Counted from the first letter of the stretch, positions 8,418-17,180 are shown. The stretch: 64,000 nt of DNA from Taklimakanibacter sp049323275 (GCA_049323275.1 JBMOOM010000103.1:186001-250000), one strand, 5' to 3'. Made by a program: numbers and translations. The notes: generated by a model not told the origin, from the sequence alone.

Positions 8418-9404
8418 ATGAGTCGCCAGTTCCGCGCCATTCTGATTGGCAAGACGGAGAAGGGCCAGAAGCTCGATTTCGTGACGCTCGGCGAGGCCGA
8501 TCTGATGCCGGGCGACGTGACGGTCGCCGTCGAGCATTCGACTGTCAACTACAAGGATGGCTTGGCGGTCACGGGACGGGCGCCGATCATCCGGCACTAT
8601 CCGCTGATCCCCGGCATCGATTTTGCCGGCACCGTGCTCGAGTCGGGCCATCGCCTGATCAAGGCCGGCGACAAGGTCATTCTCAATGGCTGGGGCGTCG
8701 GCGAGGGGCATCACGGCGGCTATGCCGGCCTCGCCCGCGTCAAGGGCGACTGGCTGGTGGCGGTGCCGGACACCATGACCACCGCCCAGACCATGGCCAT
8801 CGGCACGGCCGGCTACACCGCCATGCTCTGCATCATCGCCTTGGAGCGCCAGGGGGTGAGGCCTGAGGACGGCGAGGTCCTGGTCACCGGCGCTGCGGGC
8901 GGCGTCGGCTCGATCGCCATCTCCGTCCTGTCGAAGCTGGGCTTCAAGGTGGCCGCCTCGACCGGGCGGGCGGAGGAGGAGGCTTTCCTCAGGAGTCTCG
9001 GCGCCTCGACCATCATCGACCGCAATGAATTTTCAGGACCGGTGAAGGCGCTGGCCAAGGCGCGTTTCGCCGGCGCCGTCGATGCCGTCGGCTCGACGAC
9101 GCTCGCCAATGTGCTCTCGCAGATCCTGCCCGAGGGCGCGGTGGCCGCCTGTGGCCTGGCGCAGGGCATGGACCTGCCGGCCTCGGTGGCCCCCTTCATC
9201 CTGCGCGGCGTCAAGCTCATCGGCATCAATTCGGTGACCGCCTCGCTGACCCGCCGGGTCGAGGCCTGGTCGCGCCTCGCCCATGATCTCGATCTGGCGA
9301 AGCTTGCGGAGCTGACGAGCCATGCGAAGCTCGACGATGTGCCCGCCCTTGCCGGCGAGATCATCGCCGGCAAGATCCGTGGCCGCGTGGTGATCGACCT
9401 CTGA
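8418..9404 (+). CDS. acuI: AcuI/YhdH-type acrylyl-CoA reductase (MDR family)
   Basis: 328 residues, with AAGGAC before the ATG. It is a zinc-free medium-chain reductase: N-terminal GroES-like part with STVNYKDGLAVTG and PGIDFAGTV, then a Rossmann fold with VTGAAGGVGSIA, and late GINSV. These are hallmarks of the YhdH/AcuI group, which reduces acryloyl-CoA to propionyl-CoA with NADPH. The LysE-type exporter starts in the overlap of its stop codon (TGATG), so the two are coupled. Confidence 0.88.
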   Translation: MSRQFRAILIGKTEKGQKLDFVTLGEADLMPGDVTVAVEHSTVNYKDGLAVTGRAPIIRHYPLIPGIDFAGTVLESGHRLIKAGDKVILNGWGVGEGHHGGYAGLARVKGDWLVAVPDTMTTAQTMAIGTAGYTAMLCIIALERQGVRPEDGEVLVTGAAGGVGSIAISVLSKLGFKVAASTGRAEEEAFLRSLGASTIIDRNEFSGPVKALAKARFAGAVDAVGSTTLANVLSQILPEGAVAACGLAQGMDLPASVAPFILRGVKLIGINSVTASLTRRVEAWSRLAHDLDLAKLAELTSHAKLDDVPALAGEIIAGKIRGRVVIDL

Positions 9405-10045
9405 TGGATCCCGAGCTCATCGCCATCGGCATGGCCATCGGCATCGCGGTGACCGCGCCTTTGGGGCCGGTCAATCTCACCGTCATTCGTTCCGCGCTGC
9501 GCGCCGGCATGGCGGGCGGCATGGCGGCGGCTTCCGGATCGATTGCCGGCGATGCGCTCTTCGCCACGCTCGCCGCCTATGGCGTGCGCTGGGTCGAGGA
9601 CTGGGTTCATGCCCATTCGCAGGCGATCCAGATCGTCGGCGGGCTCCTCCTCATCTTCATCGGCGTGCGCACCGCCATGCATCACGTGAAGGACGCCGAG
9701 TTGTCGCTCTCCGATCTCGGCCGCGGCGCCTATGTGCGCAAGGGCTTCACCTGCTTCTTCCTCACCATCACCAATCCGGGAGCGCTTCTCGGCTTCTTCG
9801 CCATTTTCAGCGGCCTCGGCGGCGTGCTCGATCTGGGCAGCGTGCCCTATCGGCCGTTGAACGCCGTGGCGGGGGTCATTCTCGGCACCTTGATCTGGTG
9901 GGGCTTCGTCACCTATCTCGTCACCCACATCAAGGGCCGCGTCACCAGCTATACGCTGGTCCGGCTCAATATCTGGGCCGGCGTGGCGATCGCCGTCTTC
10001 GGCGTCGTCATCCTGGGCAATCTCATCCTGCGCTACTTCGCCTGA
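9404..10045 (+). CDS. LysE-type amino-acid exporter
   Basis: 213 residues with about six hydrophobic segments. The N-terminus carries the LysE/RhtB signature APLGPVNLTVIR, and TITNPGALLGFFAIF comes in the middle. The family exports amino acids or small polar metabolites through the inner membrane. It shares its start codon with the end of acuI and converges with potI, leaving a 7-bp gap. The substrate is unknown. Confidence 0.85.
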   Translation: MDPELIAIGMAIGIAVTAPLGPVNLTVIRSALRAGMAGGMAAASGSIAGDALFATLAAYGVRWVEDWVHAHSQAIQIVGGLLLIFIGVRTAMHHVKDAELSLSDLGRGAYVRKGFTCFFLTITNPGALLGFFAIFSGLGGVLDLGSVPYRPLNAVAGVILGTLIWWGFVTYLVTHIKGRVTSYTLVRLNIWAGVAIAVFGVVILGNLILRYFA

Positions 10046-10052
10046 GCAGGCG

Positions 10053-10889
10053 CTATTTGTTCGCCGCGATTGCCATCTGCACGTCGCGCTCGCGCTTCTT
10101 GTCGGCCCGGTGCATGATCCAGCCGGCGATGGCGACGCCGCTGCCGACCAGCACCACGATGATGGTGGCGAGCGCGTTCATGTCAGGCGTCACGCCGAGC
10201 CGCACTTTCGAGAAGATGTAGAGCGGCAAGGTGGTCGAGCCCGGCCCGTTGGTGAAGGCGGTGATCACCACATCGTCGAGCGACAGTGTGAAGGACAGCA
10301 GCCAGCCGGCGATGATGGCAGGAGCGATGATCGGCAAGGTCACGTCGAACAGCACGCGCAGCGGCTTCGAGCCCAGATCCATCGCCGCCTCTTCGACTGA
10401 GCGGTCCATCGAGGCGAGGCGCGATTGCACGACCACCGTCACATAGGACAGCGAGAAGGTGATATGGGCCAGCGTGATGGTGGTGAAGCCGCGCGTCGGC
10501 CAGCCGATGGCGCCGTTGAGCGCGATGAAGAACAGCACCAGCGAGATGCCGGTGATGACTTCCGGCATCACCAGCGGCGCCGAAACCAGCCCTGAGAACA
10601 GCGTACGGCCGCGGAAATGAGAGAAGCGGGCGAGAGCCAGGCCGGCCATGGTGCCGAGGATCGTGGCGATGGTCGCGCTGACGAAGGCGATGCGCAAGGA
10701 GAGCCAGGCCGCGTCGAGCACCTGCTGGTTCTGGACGAGCTTGCCGTACCATTCCGTCGAGAAGCCGCCCCACACGGTGGCGAGCCGCGATTTGTTGAAG
10801 GAATAGAAGATCATCGAGGCGATCGGCACGTAGAAGAAGGCATAGCCGAAGATCAGCGCGAAGAGCAGGAAATAGGGACGGCGTTTCAT
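10053..10889 (-). CDS. potI: Putrescine-type ABC transporter permease (PotI)
   Basis: 278 residues with about six membrane segments. The cytoplasmic EAA loop reads EEAAMDLGSKPLRVLFDVTL, the ATPase contact, and SFTLSLDDVVI is the conserved PotI/PotC segment. It pairs with PotH in the inner membrane for polyamine import. Its ATG overlaps the potH stop by 4 nt. Fourth gene of potF-G-H-I. Confidence 0.92.
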   Translation of the reverse strand: MKRRPYFLLFALIFGYAFFYVPIASMIFYSFNKSRLATVWGGFSTEWYGKLVQNQQVLDAAWLSLRIAFVSATIATILGTMAGLALARFSHFRGRTLFSGLVSAPLVMPEVITGISLVLFFIALNGAIGWPTRGFTTITLAHITFSLSYVTVVVQSRLASMDRSVEEAAMDLGSKPLRVLFDVTLPIIAPAIIAGWLLSFTLSLDDVVITAFTNGPGSTTLPLYIFSKVRLGVTPDMNALATIIVVLVGSGVAIAGWIMHRADKKRERDVQMAIAANK

Positions 10890-11860
10890 GAGGCCCCTCT
10901 TTGCGCCTCGCGCGCCTGGAAGAAGTTGTAGATCATGATCGGGATGACCAGCACGGCGAGCAGCGCCACGGCGACCGCCGAGGCCACCGGCCAGTCGCGG
11001 TTCTGAAAGAATTCATCCGCCAGCACCCGGCCGATCATCGGGCTGTCGCCGCGGCCCATGAGCGAGGGGATCACATATTCCCCCGTCGCGGGGATGAAGA
11101 CCAGCATGGCGCCGGCGATGATGCCCGGCAGCGACAGCGGCAAGGTGATGTCCTTGAACACTTGCCAAGGTTTGGAGCCCAGATCCATCGCCGCCTCGTC
11201 GAGTGTGCGATCGAGCTTCTCGAGCGTCGCATAGAGCGGCAGGATCATGAAGGGAAGGTAGGAATAGACGATGCCGAGCACGACCGCGAAGTTCGTGTTC
11301 ATCATCTGTATGTGATCGCCGGTGACCCAGAAGGGAAAGAAGGTCGAGAGAATCGAGGTCAGGCCGCGATTGAACCAGCTGGTATTGCCGAGAAGGCCGA
11401 TCCAGGCATAGACGCGCAGCAGGAACGAGGTCCAGAAGGGCAGGATGACCAGCAGCAGCAGCACATTGCGCCAGGCGCCCGAGACCCGCGCTATGCCGAG
11501 CGCCATCGGATAACCGATCAGCAGCGCGAAGAAGGTCGAGATCGCCGCATTCTTGAGCGAGTTGAGATAGCCCTGCCAGTAGATGGCGTCCTGGGTGAGG
11601 AACACATAGTTGTCGGTGGTGCCGAAGGGAAAGCTGTCCTTCCAGATGACCGGCGGGATGCCGACCTGCGACGTGCCGGCGCTGATCGCCACGACGATCA
11701 GGAAGGGGACAATGAAGAAGAACAGCAGCCACAGATAGGGAATGGCGATGATCGCCTTGCGCCAGGCCTCGCGGTCCAGCCATTGCCGCCAGCTATGGGA
11801 TTTCGGCAGACGGCTGTCCTGGCCTTGCGCGGCTTGCTGGACGGGGGCGAGAGCGGCCAT
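10886..11860 (-). CDS. potH: Putrescine-type ABC transporter permease (PotH)
   Basis: 324 residues. A cytoplasmic N-terminal stretch of about 35 residues precedes six membrane segments. The EAA loop DEAAMDLGSKPWQVFKDITL matches the PotI one closely, and PATGEYVIPSLMG is the conserved PotH/PotB segment. It forms the membrane channel with PotI. It lies 3 bp after the potG stop codon. Confidence 0.92.
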   Translation of the reverse strand: MAALAPVQQAAQGQDSRLPKSHSWRQWLDREAWRKAIIAIPYLWLLFFFIVPFLIVVAISAGTSQVGIPPVIWKDSFPFGTTDNYVFLTQDAIYWQGYLNSLKNAAISTFFALLIGYPMALGIARVSGAWRNVLLLLVILPFWTSFLLRVYAWIGLLGNTSWFNRGLTSILSTFFPFWVTGDHIQMMNTNFAVVLGIVYSYLPFMILPLYATLEKLDRTLDEAAMDLGSKPWQVFKDITLPLSLPGIIAGAMLVFIPATGEYVIPSLMGRGDSPMIGRVLADEFFQNRDWPVASAVAVALLAVLVIPIMIYNFFQAREAQRGAS

Positions 11861-11863
11861 GGG

Positions 11864-13030
11864 CTACTCCGTCAGGATGATGACGGAGGAGGGGGCGAAA
11901 GTGAGCCAGACATCGTCCTCCCACACCGCGACGCGCTCATTTTCACCGGCGCGCCGGCTGTTCACGGCATTGACGCGCACCATGGAGCCCGAGGGCAGCT
12001 TGACCCGATAGAGCGAGTCCTTGCCGAAATAGCCAAGATCGACGACCTTGCCGGCGATGGCATTGCCGTCCGCCCGGGCGCCCGGCTCCTTGCGTTCGAT
12101 CGCGATCTTTTCGGGGCGCACCGCGATCGAGACCTTGGCGCCCGGCTTCGGCGCTTCGCCCGCATGCTCGACGATCACATCGGCTCCGAGCGCCGGCGTC
12201 GCGACCATGACCCGGTCGCCGGCGAGGCTCTTCACCTCGCCGTCGAAGATGTTGATCGACCCGATGAAATCGGCGACGAAGCGCGTCCGGGGGAATTCAT
12301 AGATCTCGGTCGGCGTGCCGATCTGGCGGATGAGGCCGCGGTCCATCACCGCGATGCGGGTGGCGAGCGTCATCGCCTCTTCCTGGTCATGGGTGACGAC
12401 GATGAAAGTGACGCCGAGCTTGTACTGGATATTGATGAGCTCGAACTGCGTCTGCTCGCGCAGCTTCTTGTCGAGCGCGCCCAGCGGCTCGTCGAGAAGC
12501 AGCACCTTGGGCCGCTTGGCGAGCGCGCGCGCCAGCGCCACCCGCTGGCGCTGGCCGCCCGAGAGCTGATGCGGCTTGCGTCCGGCGAGCGGCGTCAGTT
12601 GCACGAGGTCGAGCAGCTCCTTGACCCGTTCCTTGCGCTGGGCGTCGGTCATCGCCTCGTGCTTGAGACCGTAGCCGACATTCTTCTCAACCGTCATATG
12701 CGGGAACAGCGCATAGGACTGGAACATCATGTTGACGGGGCGCTCATAGGGCGGAATCTCCGTCATGTCCTGGCCGTCGAGAAAGATCCGGCCGGCGCTC
12801 GGCGTCTCGAAGCCGGCGAGCATGCGCAGGAGGGTGGTCTTGCCGCAGCCCGACCCGCCGAGGAGGGCGAAGAGCTCGCCTTTGAAGATGTCGAGGCTGA
12901 CATTGTCGACGGCGGTGAAGTCGCCGAATTTCTTGGTTATGCCGTCGATGCGGATGAAGGGATTGGCCTTTTGATCGAGCCAGGGCCGGTCGCCATCGTC
13001 ACTGCCGGGGTGCTTCGTCTCGACGTTCAT
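11864..13030 (-). CDS. potG: Putrescine-type ABC transporter ATPase (PotG)
   Basis: 388 residues from ATG 13030, preferred over an upstream in-frame start at 13072 because GAGGG precedes it and the upstream start falls in the intergenic hairpin. Walker A GGSGCGKTT, Q-loop MMFQSYALFPHM, signature LSGGQRQR, Walker B VLLLDEPLGALD and H-loop VVTHDQEEA are all present, followed by a C-terminal TOBE region (SIAVRPEKI). It powers polyamine uptake from the cytoplasmic side of the membrane. Confidence 0.93.
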   Translation of the reverse strand: MNVETKHPGSDDGDRPWLDQKANPFIRIDGITKKFGDFTAVDNVSLDIFKGELFALLGGSGCGKTTLLRMLAGFETPSAGRIFLDGQDMTEIPPYERPVNMMFQSYALFPHMTVEKNVGYGLKHEAMTDAQRKERVKELLDLVQLTPLAGRKPHQLSGGQRQRVALARALAKRPKVLLLDEPLGALDKKLREQTQFELINIQYKLGVTFIVVTHDQEEAMTLATRIAVMDRGLIRQIGTPTEIYEFPRTRFVADFIGSINIFDGEVKSLAGDRVMVATPALGADVIVEHAGEAPKPGAKVSIAVRPEKIAIERKEPGARADGNAIAGKVVDLGYFGKDSLYRVKLPSGSMVRVNAVNSRRAGENERVAVWEDDVWLTFAPSSVIILTE

Positions 13031-13061
13031 TCTTCGCTGCCCTCTTGTCGCCTGAACGTGA

Positions 13062-13089
13062 AAACCCGGCATCTTGCGATACCGGGTTT
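13062..13089 (-). terminator. Hairpin between potF and potG
   Basis: Perfect 8-bp stem AAACCCGG/CCGGGTTT with a 12-nt loop, 13 bp after the potF stop and 32 bp before the potG start. On the minus strand it is followed by TTCACG, a poor T-run, so it may be a leaky attenuator or an mRNA-stabilising hairpin that keeps binding-protein levels above those of the membrane parts. Confidence 0.65.
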
Positions 13090-13102
13090 CGATGCGGTGG
13101 GG

Positions 13103-14206
13103 TTATGAGCCCGACTTTATCTTGTTCCAGGCGCGGGTGCGCATGCGCTCGCCCTGTTGCGACAGCATCTTGGGCACGAACAGAGTCTTCATGATGTCGT
13201 CGCTCGGATAGACCGCCGGATCTTCGAGCACGCTCTTGTCGACGAACTGCTTCGCCGCGACATTGGCATTGGCGTAATTGGTGAAGTTCGTGCATTTGGC
13301 GATGACTTCGGGGTCCATCAGATAATTCACGAACTTGTAGGCGGCTTCCTTGTTGGGCGCGTCGGCCGGGATAACGAACACGTCGAACCAGGCGGGCGAG
13401 CCGGTCGAGGGCACCTCATATTGCAGATTGATCTCGACGCCGGCTTCCTTGGCGCGGGTCGCCGCCGTCGCATAGTCGCCCGACCAGGTGCCCGACACGC
13501 ACAGCTCCTTGTTGGGCAAGGCGTTCAGATAATTCGCCGAGTCGAAGGTCTTGATATACTGGCGGATCGGCTTGAACGCCTCGACCACCGCGTCATAGTC
13601 TTCCTGCTTCTCGGAATCGGGATCGCGGCCCAGATATTTGAGCACCATCGGCATGATGTCGCCGGGGCTCTCCAGCATGTTGATGCCGCAGTCGCCGAGC
13701 TTCGAGATATTCTCCGGCTTGAACAGGGTGTCGAGCGACTTCAGATCGGCATTGGGCAGCCGTTCCTTCACCATGTCGACATTGTAGGTGGTGCCGACCG
13801 TGCCCCACATGTAGGGCACCGCATATTGATTGCCGGGATCGCGGTCGGCGAGGACCGCCATGATCTTCGGATCCATATTGGCGATATTGGGCAGTTTCGA
13901 TTTGTCGAGCTTCTCGAACGCGTCGGGAATGAAGCGCGGCAGGTTCACCGAGGCGATGTCGATGACGTCATAGCCGGTCGAGCCTGCCATGACCTTGGCC
14001 TCGACGGTCTCGGCCGAGTCATAGGTGTCGTAGACGACCTCGATTCCGGTGGCTTTCTTGAAGTCCTCGAGCGTCGTCTCGCCGATATAGTCCACCCAGT
14101 TATAGACATGGACCTTGCCTTCCTCGGCGCGCGCCCTTTTGATGAAGGGCGCCGATACGATCGTGCCGCTGATCAGCTGAATCGCAGTACGTCTGGTGAT
14201 TGCCAT
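13103..14206 (-). CDS. potF: Putrescine-binding periplasmic protein (PotF)
   Basis: 367 residues from ATG 14206, which has AGGGAG before it; the longer frame to 14260 crosses the palindrome. A Tat-like or Sec signal (TRRTAIQLISGTIVSAPF) precedes a mature chain resembling E. coli PotF: VYNWVDYI, STGYDVI, MWGTVGTTYNVD, TWSGDYA, WFDVFVIPADA and the C-terminal RTRAWNKIKSG. These include the aromatic and acidic pocket segments that bind diamines. First gene of potFGHI. Confidence 0.93.
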   Translation of the reverse strand: MAITRRTAIQLISGTIVSAPFIKRARAEEGKVHVYNWVDYIGETTLEDFKKATGIEVVYDTYDSAETVEAKVMAGSTGYDVIDIASVNLPRFIPDAFEKLDKSKLPNIANMDPKIMAVLADRDPGNQYAVPYMWGTVGTTYNVDMVKERLPNADLKSLDTLFKPENISKLGDCGINMLESPGDIMPMVLKYLGRDPDSEKQEDYDAVVEAFKPIRQYIKTFDSANYLNALPNKELCVSGTWSGDYATAATRAKEAGVEINLQYEVPSTGSPAWFDVFVIPADAPNKEAAYKFVNYLMDPEVIAKCTNFTNYANANVAAKQFVDKSVLEDPAVYPSDDIMKTLFVPKMLSQQGERMRTRAWNKIKSGS

Positions 14207-14243
14207 ATGCTTTCTCCCTAAATGCCGGCTCTGCGGCCGTTCC

Positions 14244-14261
14244 ATTGAATGATCATTCAAT
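14244..14261. promoter_or_regulatory. Perfect 18-bp palindrome, probable TetR operator
   Basis: ATTGAATGATCATTCAAT is an exact palindrome lying 38 bp before the potF ATG and 23 bp after the stop of the upstream BetI-like TetR gene. Its outer ATTGA/TCAAT half-sites look like those of BetI operators. I infer the TetR protein controls potFGHI here. Confidence 0.7.
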
Positions 14262-14284
14262 CATAGTTCGGGCCACAGATCGCC

Positions 14285-14953
14285 TCAAGCGGTTTCAATT
14301 CGAAAGGGTTCCTTCTGCGCGGGTGGATAATGCTTGGGAAAGAAAGCATGGAGACAAGCCGCGATCGTCTGCTTGGCGTCGTCCAGCGAATAGGGCTTGG
14401 CCATCGTCATCAGGTCGAGCCACAGGCCTTCGAGCAGCGCATCGAGGGCGCGGGCGATGAGCTCGGGCGACAGGGGATAGCGGCCTTTCTTGATGATCTT
14501 GCGGCAGAGATCGAGCACGATCGCCGAATATTCCTCGTCATTCGAGCCGCAATGCTCGAGATAGGTCGGCCGGCTTTGCGCCTCGGCCCAGAAGGCGCAC
14601 CAGGCGGACAGTTTGCGCGGCGAGCAGATCTCCGGATTGAAGTCCGAGAACAGGAGCGAGATGAGCTGCCCGGCCGGATCGTCGCCGGCGCTGCTCAGCG
14701 CCTTGTGCCAATTGGCGCGATATTCCTCGGCCAGATATTTGAGCGTCTCGACCAGGAGGCGCTCCTTGGTCTCGAAATGGAAGTTGACGATGCCGCTCGA
14801 CAGCCCCGCCGCTTTGGCGACGTCGAACATGGTGGTGCCCGAATAACCCTTGCGCGCCATCACATCGATGGTGGCTTCGATCAGTTGCTGGCGGCGGACT
14901 TCCTTCGAGGCCTTGCGGCCAATGACGGTCGTCGGTTCGAAAATAGCCATCAC
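14285..14953 (-). CDS. TetR/AcrR family regulator, BetI-like
   Basis: 222 residues (two ATG codons, 14953 and 14950). N-terminal HTH: ATIDVMARKGYSGTTMFDVA, then GLSSGIVNFHFETKERLL, a BetI-type recognition helix. The C-terminal half resembles the BetI ligand domain (WCAFWAEA, LDALLEGLWLDLM). It lies directly upstream of potF in the same direction with an operator-like palindrome between them, so it probably senses a polyamine, choline-like or related cationic compound. The ligand is an inference. Confidence 0.85.
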   Translation of the reverse strand: MMAIFEPTTVIGRKASKEVRRQQLIEATIDVMARKGYSGTTMFDVAKAAGLSSGIVNFHFETKERLLVETLKYLAEEYRANWHKALSSAGDDPAGQLISLLFSDFNPEICSPRKLSAWCAFWAEAQSRPTYLEHCGSNDEEYSAIVLDLCRKIIKKGRYPLSPELIARALDALLEGLWLDLMTMAKPYSLDDAKQTIAACLHAFFPKHYPPAQKEPFRIETA

Positions 14954-15042
14954 ACAGGCAAGCGCCCTCTGGCGGCCGATGAGGATTCGGACCGCTCGAG
15001 GGCTAAGGCTAGGATCAATGGCCGGGCTTCGTCAATGCGGGA

Positions 15043-15846
15043 TTAGGCGCTCTGCCGGGTCAGGGTATGGGCGGCGGATTCGAAGAACAGGGCCTGGCTG
15101 ATCACCGCTTTCACCGTCTCCGGCTGGAAGGGCTTGGTGATCAGGAAGGTCGGCTCCGGCCGCTCGCCCGTCAGGAGGCGCTCGGGATAGGCGGTGATGA
15201 AGATGACCGGCAGTTCGATATTGCGCAGGATCTCGTTGACCGCATTGATGCCCGAGCTGCCGTCGGCCAGCTGGATGTCGGCGAGCACCATGCCGATCCC
15301 GCCCTTGCGGGCGATCGCCACGGCTTCGTTATGGGTGCGGGCGATGCCCGCCACCTCATGGCCGAGCGAGCGCACGATATGCTCGATATCCATGGCGATG
15401 ATCGGCTCGTCCTCGATGATGAGGATATTGGTGGCGATCTGCTCGGCGATCTCGCGGCCGGCCTGCGCCATCAGCGCATCCAGCTCCTTGGGGCTCACAT
15501 CGAGGATGGTCGCCGCCTCTTCATTGTTGAAATCCTCGATCGAAAGGAGGAGGAAGGCCTGGCGCGCCGGCGGCGTGATGATGTCGAGCCGGCTGTCGAT
15601 ATCGTGATCGAAGCTCGCGCTGCCCGACTTCTGCCGGTTCACGCTCAGCGAGCGCCACAGCTTAGTGAAGACCTGATAGAGAGCAACTTTGGGATTTATT
15701 TCCGAATTGAAGGATTGCGGTGACGTCAGCAGCGATTCGATCACCGCCGCGACATAGGCGTCGCCGGATTTCTGGCTGCCCGTGAGCGCCCGGGCATAAC
15801 GTCTAAGATACGGAATATGTGGGGCAATTTTCTGTGCGATGGCCAT
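15043..15846 (-). CDS. phyR: General stress response anti-anti-sigma regulator PhyR
   Basis: 267 residues from ATG 15846. N-terminal sigma-like domain (residues 1-135, sigma2/sigma4 mimic, with IPYLRRYARALTGSQKSGDAY-type start), then a receiver domain with the acceptor Asp190 in MVLADIQLADG, acidic IIEDEP, and a late KPF. Phosphorylated PhyR sequesters NepR and frees EcfG. It is divergent from nepR-ecfG, the standard arrangement. An exact EcfG promoter lies upstream, giving positive feedback. Confidence 0.96.
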   Translation of the reverse strand: MAIAQKIAPHIPYLRRYARALTGSQKSGDAYVAAVIESLLTSPQSFNSEINPKVALYQVFTKLWRSLSVNRQKSGSASFDHDIDSRLDIITPPARQAFLLLSIEDFNNEEAATILDVSPKELDALMAQAGREIAEQIATNILIIEDEPIIAMDIEHIVRSLGHEVAGIARTHNEAVAIARKGGIGMVLADIQLADGSSGINAVNEILRNIELPVIFITAYPERLLTGERPEPTFLITKPFQPETVKAVISQALFFESAAHTLTRQSA

Positions 15847-15896
15847 GCCGTTCCCTCGATCCTCTGGCGCATTTTTCAACATAACTAGTGGTATTT

Positions 15897-15921
15897 AACG
15901 CTCGGCGAGGCTGCTGGTTCC
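15897..15921 (-). promoter_or_regulatory. EcfG-type promoter of phyR
   Basis: On the minus strand GGAAC (15917-15921), 16 bp, then CGTT (15897-15900): an exact match to the alphaproteobacterial EcfG consensus, 51 bp before the phyR ATG. Confidence 0.88.
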
Positions 15922-15949
15922 GCCCCTTAAAAAAAATTTCCCTACCCTA

Positions 15950-15975
15950 GGAAACCTGTTGGGGGGATGAGAGTT
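15950..15975 (+). promoter_or_regulatory. Weak EcfG-like promoter candidate for nepR-ecfG
   Basis: GGAAA, 17 bp, then AGTT. It lies about 65 bp before nepR and would give the usual autoregulation, but both boxes deviate from consensus. Confidence 0.3.
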
Positions 15976-16039
15976 AAGGGCATGTGGTGCTGGATATACT
16001 AATCAGAAGGGGTGCTGCCGAGGCAGGCCAAATTCATAG

Positions 16040-16234
16040 ATGTCAAAGGATGAAACCGGGACGGCTGGAGTAGGCCGACCTCTCAAATCAGGAACTAAGC
16101 CCGTGCTCGATCGTCAGGTCCAGGTTCATATCGGCCGCAAGTTGAAGGCCGTCTATGATGAGGTCGCGGCCGAGCCGTTGCCGAAGGAGATTCTCGATCT
16201 TTTGGCCAAACTCGAAGGTCGCCCCAAGGAATGA
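16040..16234 (+). CDS. nepR: Anti-sigma factor NepR
   Basis: 64 residues, normal for NepR. The conserved helix pair is visible at about residues 31-58: IGRKLKAVYDEV and PLPKEILDLLAKL. It holds EcfG inactive until PhyR-P removes it. The stop overlaps the ecfG start (ATGA, 16231-16234), so sigma and anti-sigma are translated together. The site before the ATG is weak, which is common for this small gene. Confidence 0.94.
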   Translation: MSKDETGTAGVGRPLKSGTKPVLDRQVQVHIGRKLKAVYDEVAAEPLPKEILDLLAKLEGRPKE

Positions 16235-16803
16235 AGCTGACGCCGCAAATAACCGATGAGATGCTGCAATCGGTACGTTCGTTGCGCGCATTCGCGGTTT
16301 CGCTGTGCGGCCGGACCGATCTCGCCGACGATCTCGTCCAGGAGACCATCGTCAAGGCATGGTCAAATCTCGACAAGTTCGAGGAGGGCACCAACCTGCA
16401 GGCTTGGCTCTTCACCATCCTGCGCAATCATTATTACTCCGAGATACGAAAACGCCGGCGCGAGATCGAGGATGTCGAAGGCCGCTATTCGGCCTCACTC
16501 GCCACCCATCCCTCCCAATATGGCCATCTCGACATGGTGGATTTCAAAGCCGCCTTGCAGAAGCTTCCCGACGACCAGCGCGAGGCGCTGATTCTCGTCG
16601 GCGCTTCGGGCTTCTCCTACGAAGATGCCGCCAAGATCTGCGGCGTGGCGATCGGCACCATCAAGAGCCGCGTTAACCGCGCCCGCACCCACCTGGCCAA
16701 ACGGCTCAACATCGAGAGCACGGCGGATATCGGCCCGGATCCGACGGCGGAGGCGACCTTCTCGGCGCTGCGCCAGAGCGGCACTTCCGGCAAATCCGAA
16801 TAG
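16231..16803 (+). CDS. ecfG: General stress response ECF sigma factor EcfG
   Basis: 190 residues. Region 2 carries SLCGRTDLADDLVQETIVKAW and NLQAWLFTILRNHYYS; region 4 carries LPDDQREALILVGASGFSYEDAA and GTIKSRVNRAR. This is the EcfG group (ECF15). It directs RNA polymerase to GGAAC-N16/17-CGTT promoters, several of which are visible in the following 5 kb. It follows nepR and ends at a strong hairpin. Confidence 0.95.
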   Translation: MKLTPQITDEMLQSVRSLRAFAVSLCGRTDLADDLVQETIVKAWSNLDKFEEGTNLQAWLFTILRNHYYSEIRKRRREIEDVEGRYSASLATHPSQYGHLDMVDFKAALQKLPDDQREALILVGASGFSYEDAAKICGVAIGTIKSRVNRARTHLAKRLNIESTADIGPDPTAEATFSALRQSGTSGKSE

Positions 16804-16820
16804 CGCTGCGGAAAAGACAA

Positions 16821-16845
16821 GAGCGCCGACGGTTGATCGGCGCTC
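16821..16845. terminator. Terminator hairpin after ecfG
   Basis: Perfect 9-bp stem GAGCGCCGA/TCGGCGCTC with a 7-nt loop, between convergent ecfG and the small gene at 16866. No long T-run on either side. Confidence 0.7.
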
Positions 16846-16865
16846 CAGCATCAAGATCTGCAATT

Positions 16866-17123
16866 TCAGGTGGATGCGGCAGGCTCTACCTCCAGGGCGC
16901 GAAGGGCCTTCTGCACCTCGGGCAGGCGGCTGCGCGGGGGTTCCCGTTCGGCGGGCATGTTTTCATCCGCCGACGAAACCAGGCGCCGGGCATCGAGTTC
17001 CCAGTTCTTCAGGATTTTGATTTTCTCGTCACGTGAAAGATCCTTGGCCTCGACCACCGCCATCGGCGAGTCGAACACTTTTGACGCATCGGCAATCGCC
17101 TCGTTGACGATCGATTTTGTCAT
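16866..17123 (-). CDS. Small conserved alphaproteobacterial protein, stress-island
   Basis: 85 residues, no signal or membrane segment. The core DLSRDEKIKILKNWELDARRL followed by ENMPAE and a C-terminal LPEVQKALRALE helix fits a small family often seen near alphaproteobacterial stress genes. Function unknown. An EcfG-like promoter (GGAAC-N16-CATT) lies upstream, supporting a stress role by context only. Confidence 0.7.
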   Translation of the reverse strand: MTKSIVNEAIADASKVFDSPMAVVEAKDLSRDEKIKILKNWELDARRLVSSADENMPAEREPPRSRLPEVQKALRALEVEPAAST

Positions 17124-17155
17124 TGCTGTACCCTTTCACAATGTTGTTTAATATC

Positions 17156-17180
17156 AATGCGGGGATGACGGCAGGGTTCC
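17156..17180 (-). promoter_or_regulatory. EcfG-like promoter for the small gene at 16866
   Basis: Minus strand GGAAC (17176-17180), 16 bp, CATT (17156-17159), one base off CGTT, 32 bp before the ATG at 17123. Confidence 0.6.

Noticed and set aside
10901..13108. 735-codon plus-strand open frame
   Set aside because: It lies wholly antisense to potI, potH and potG, which have full motif support. Its translation is His/Asp/Arg-rich as expected of a GC-biased shadow frame.
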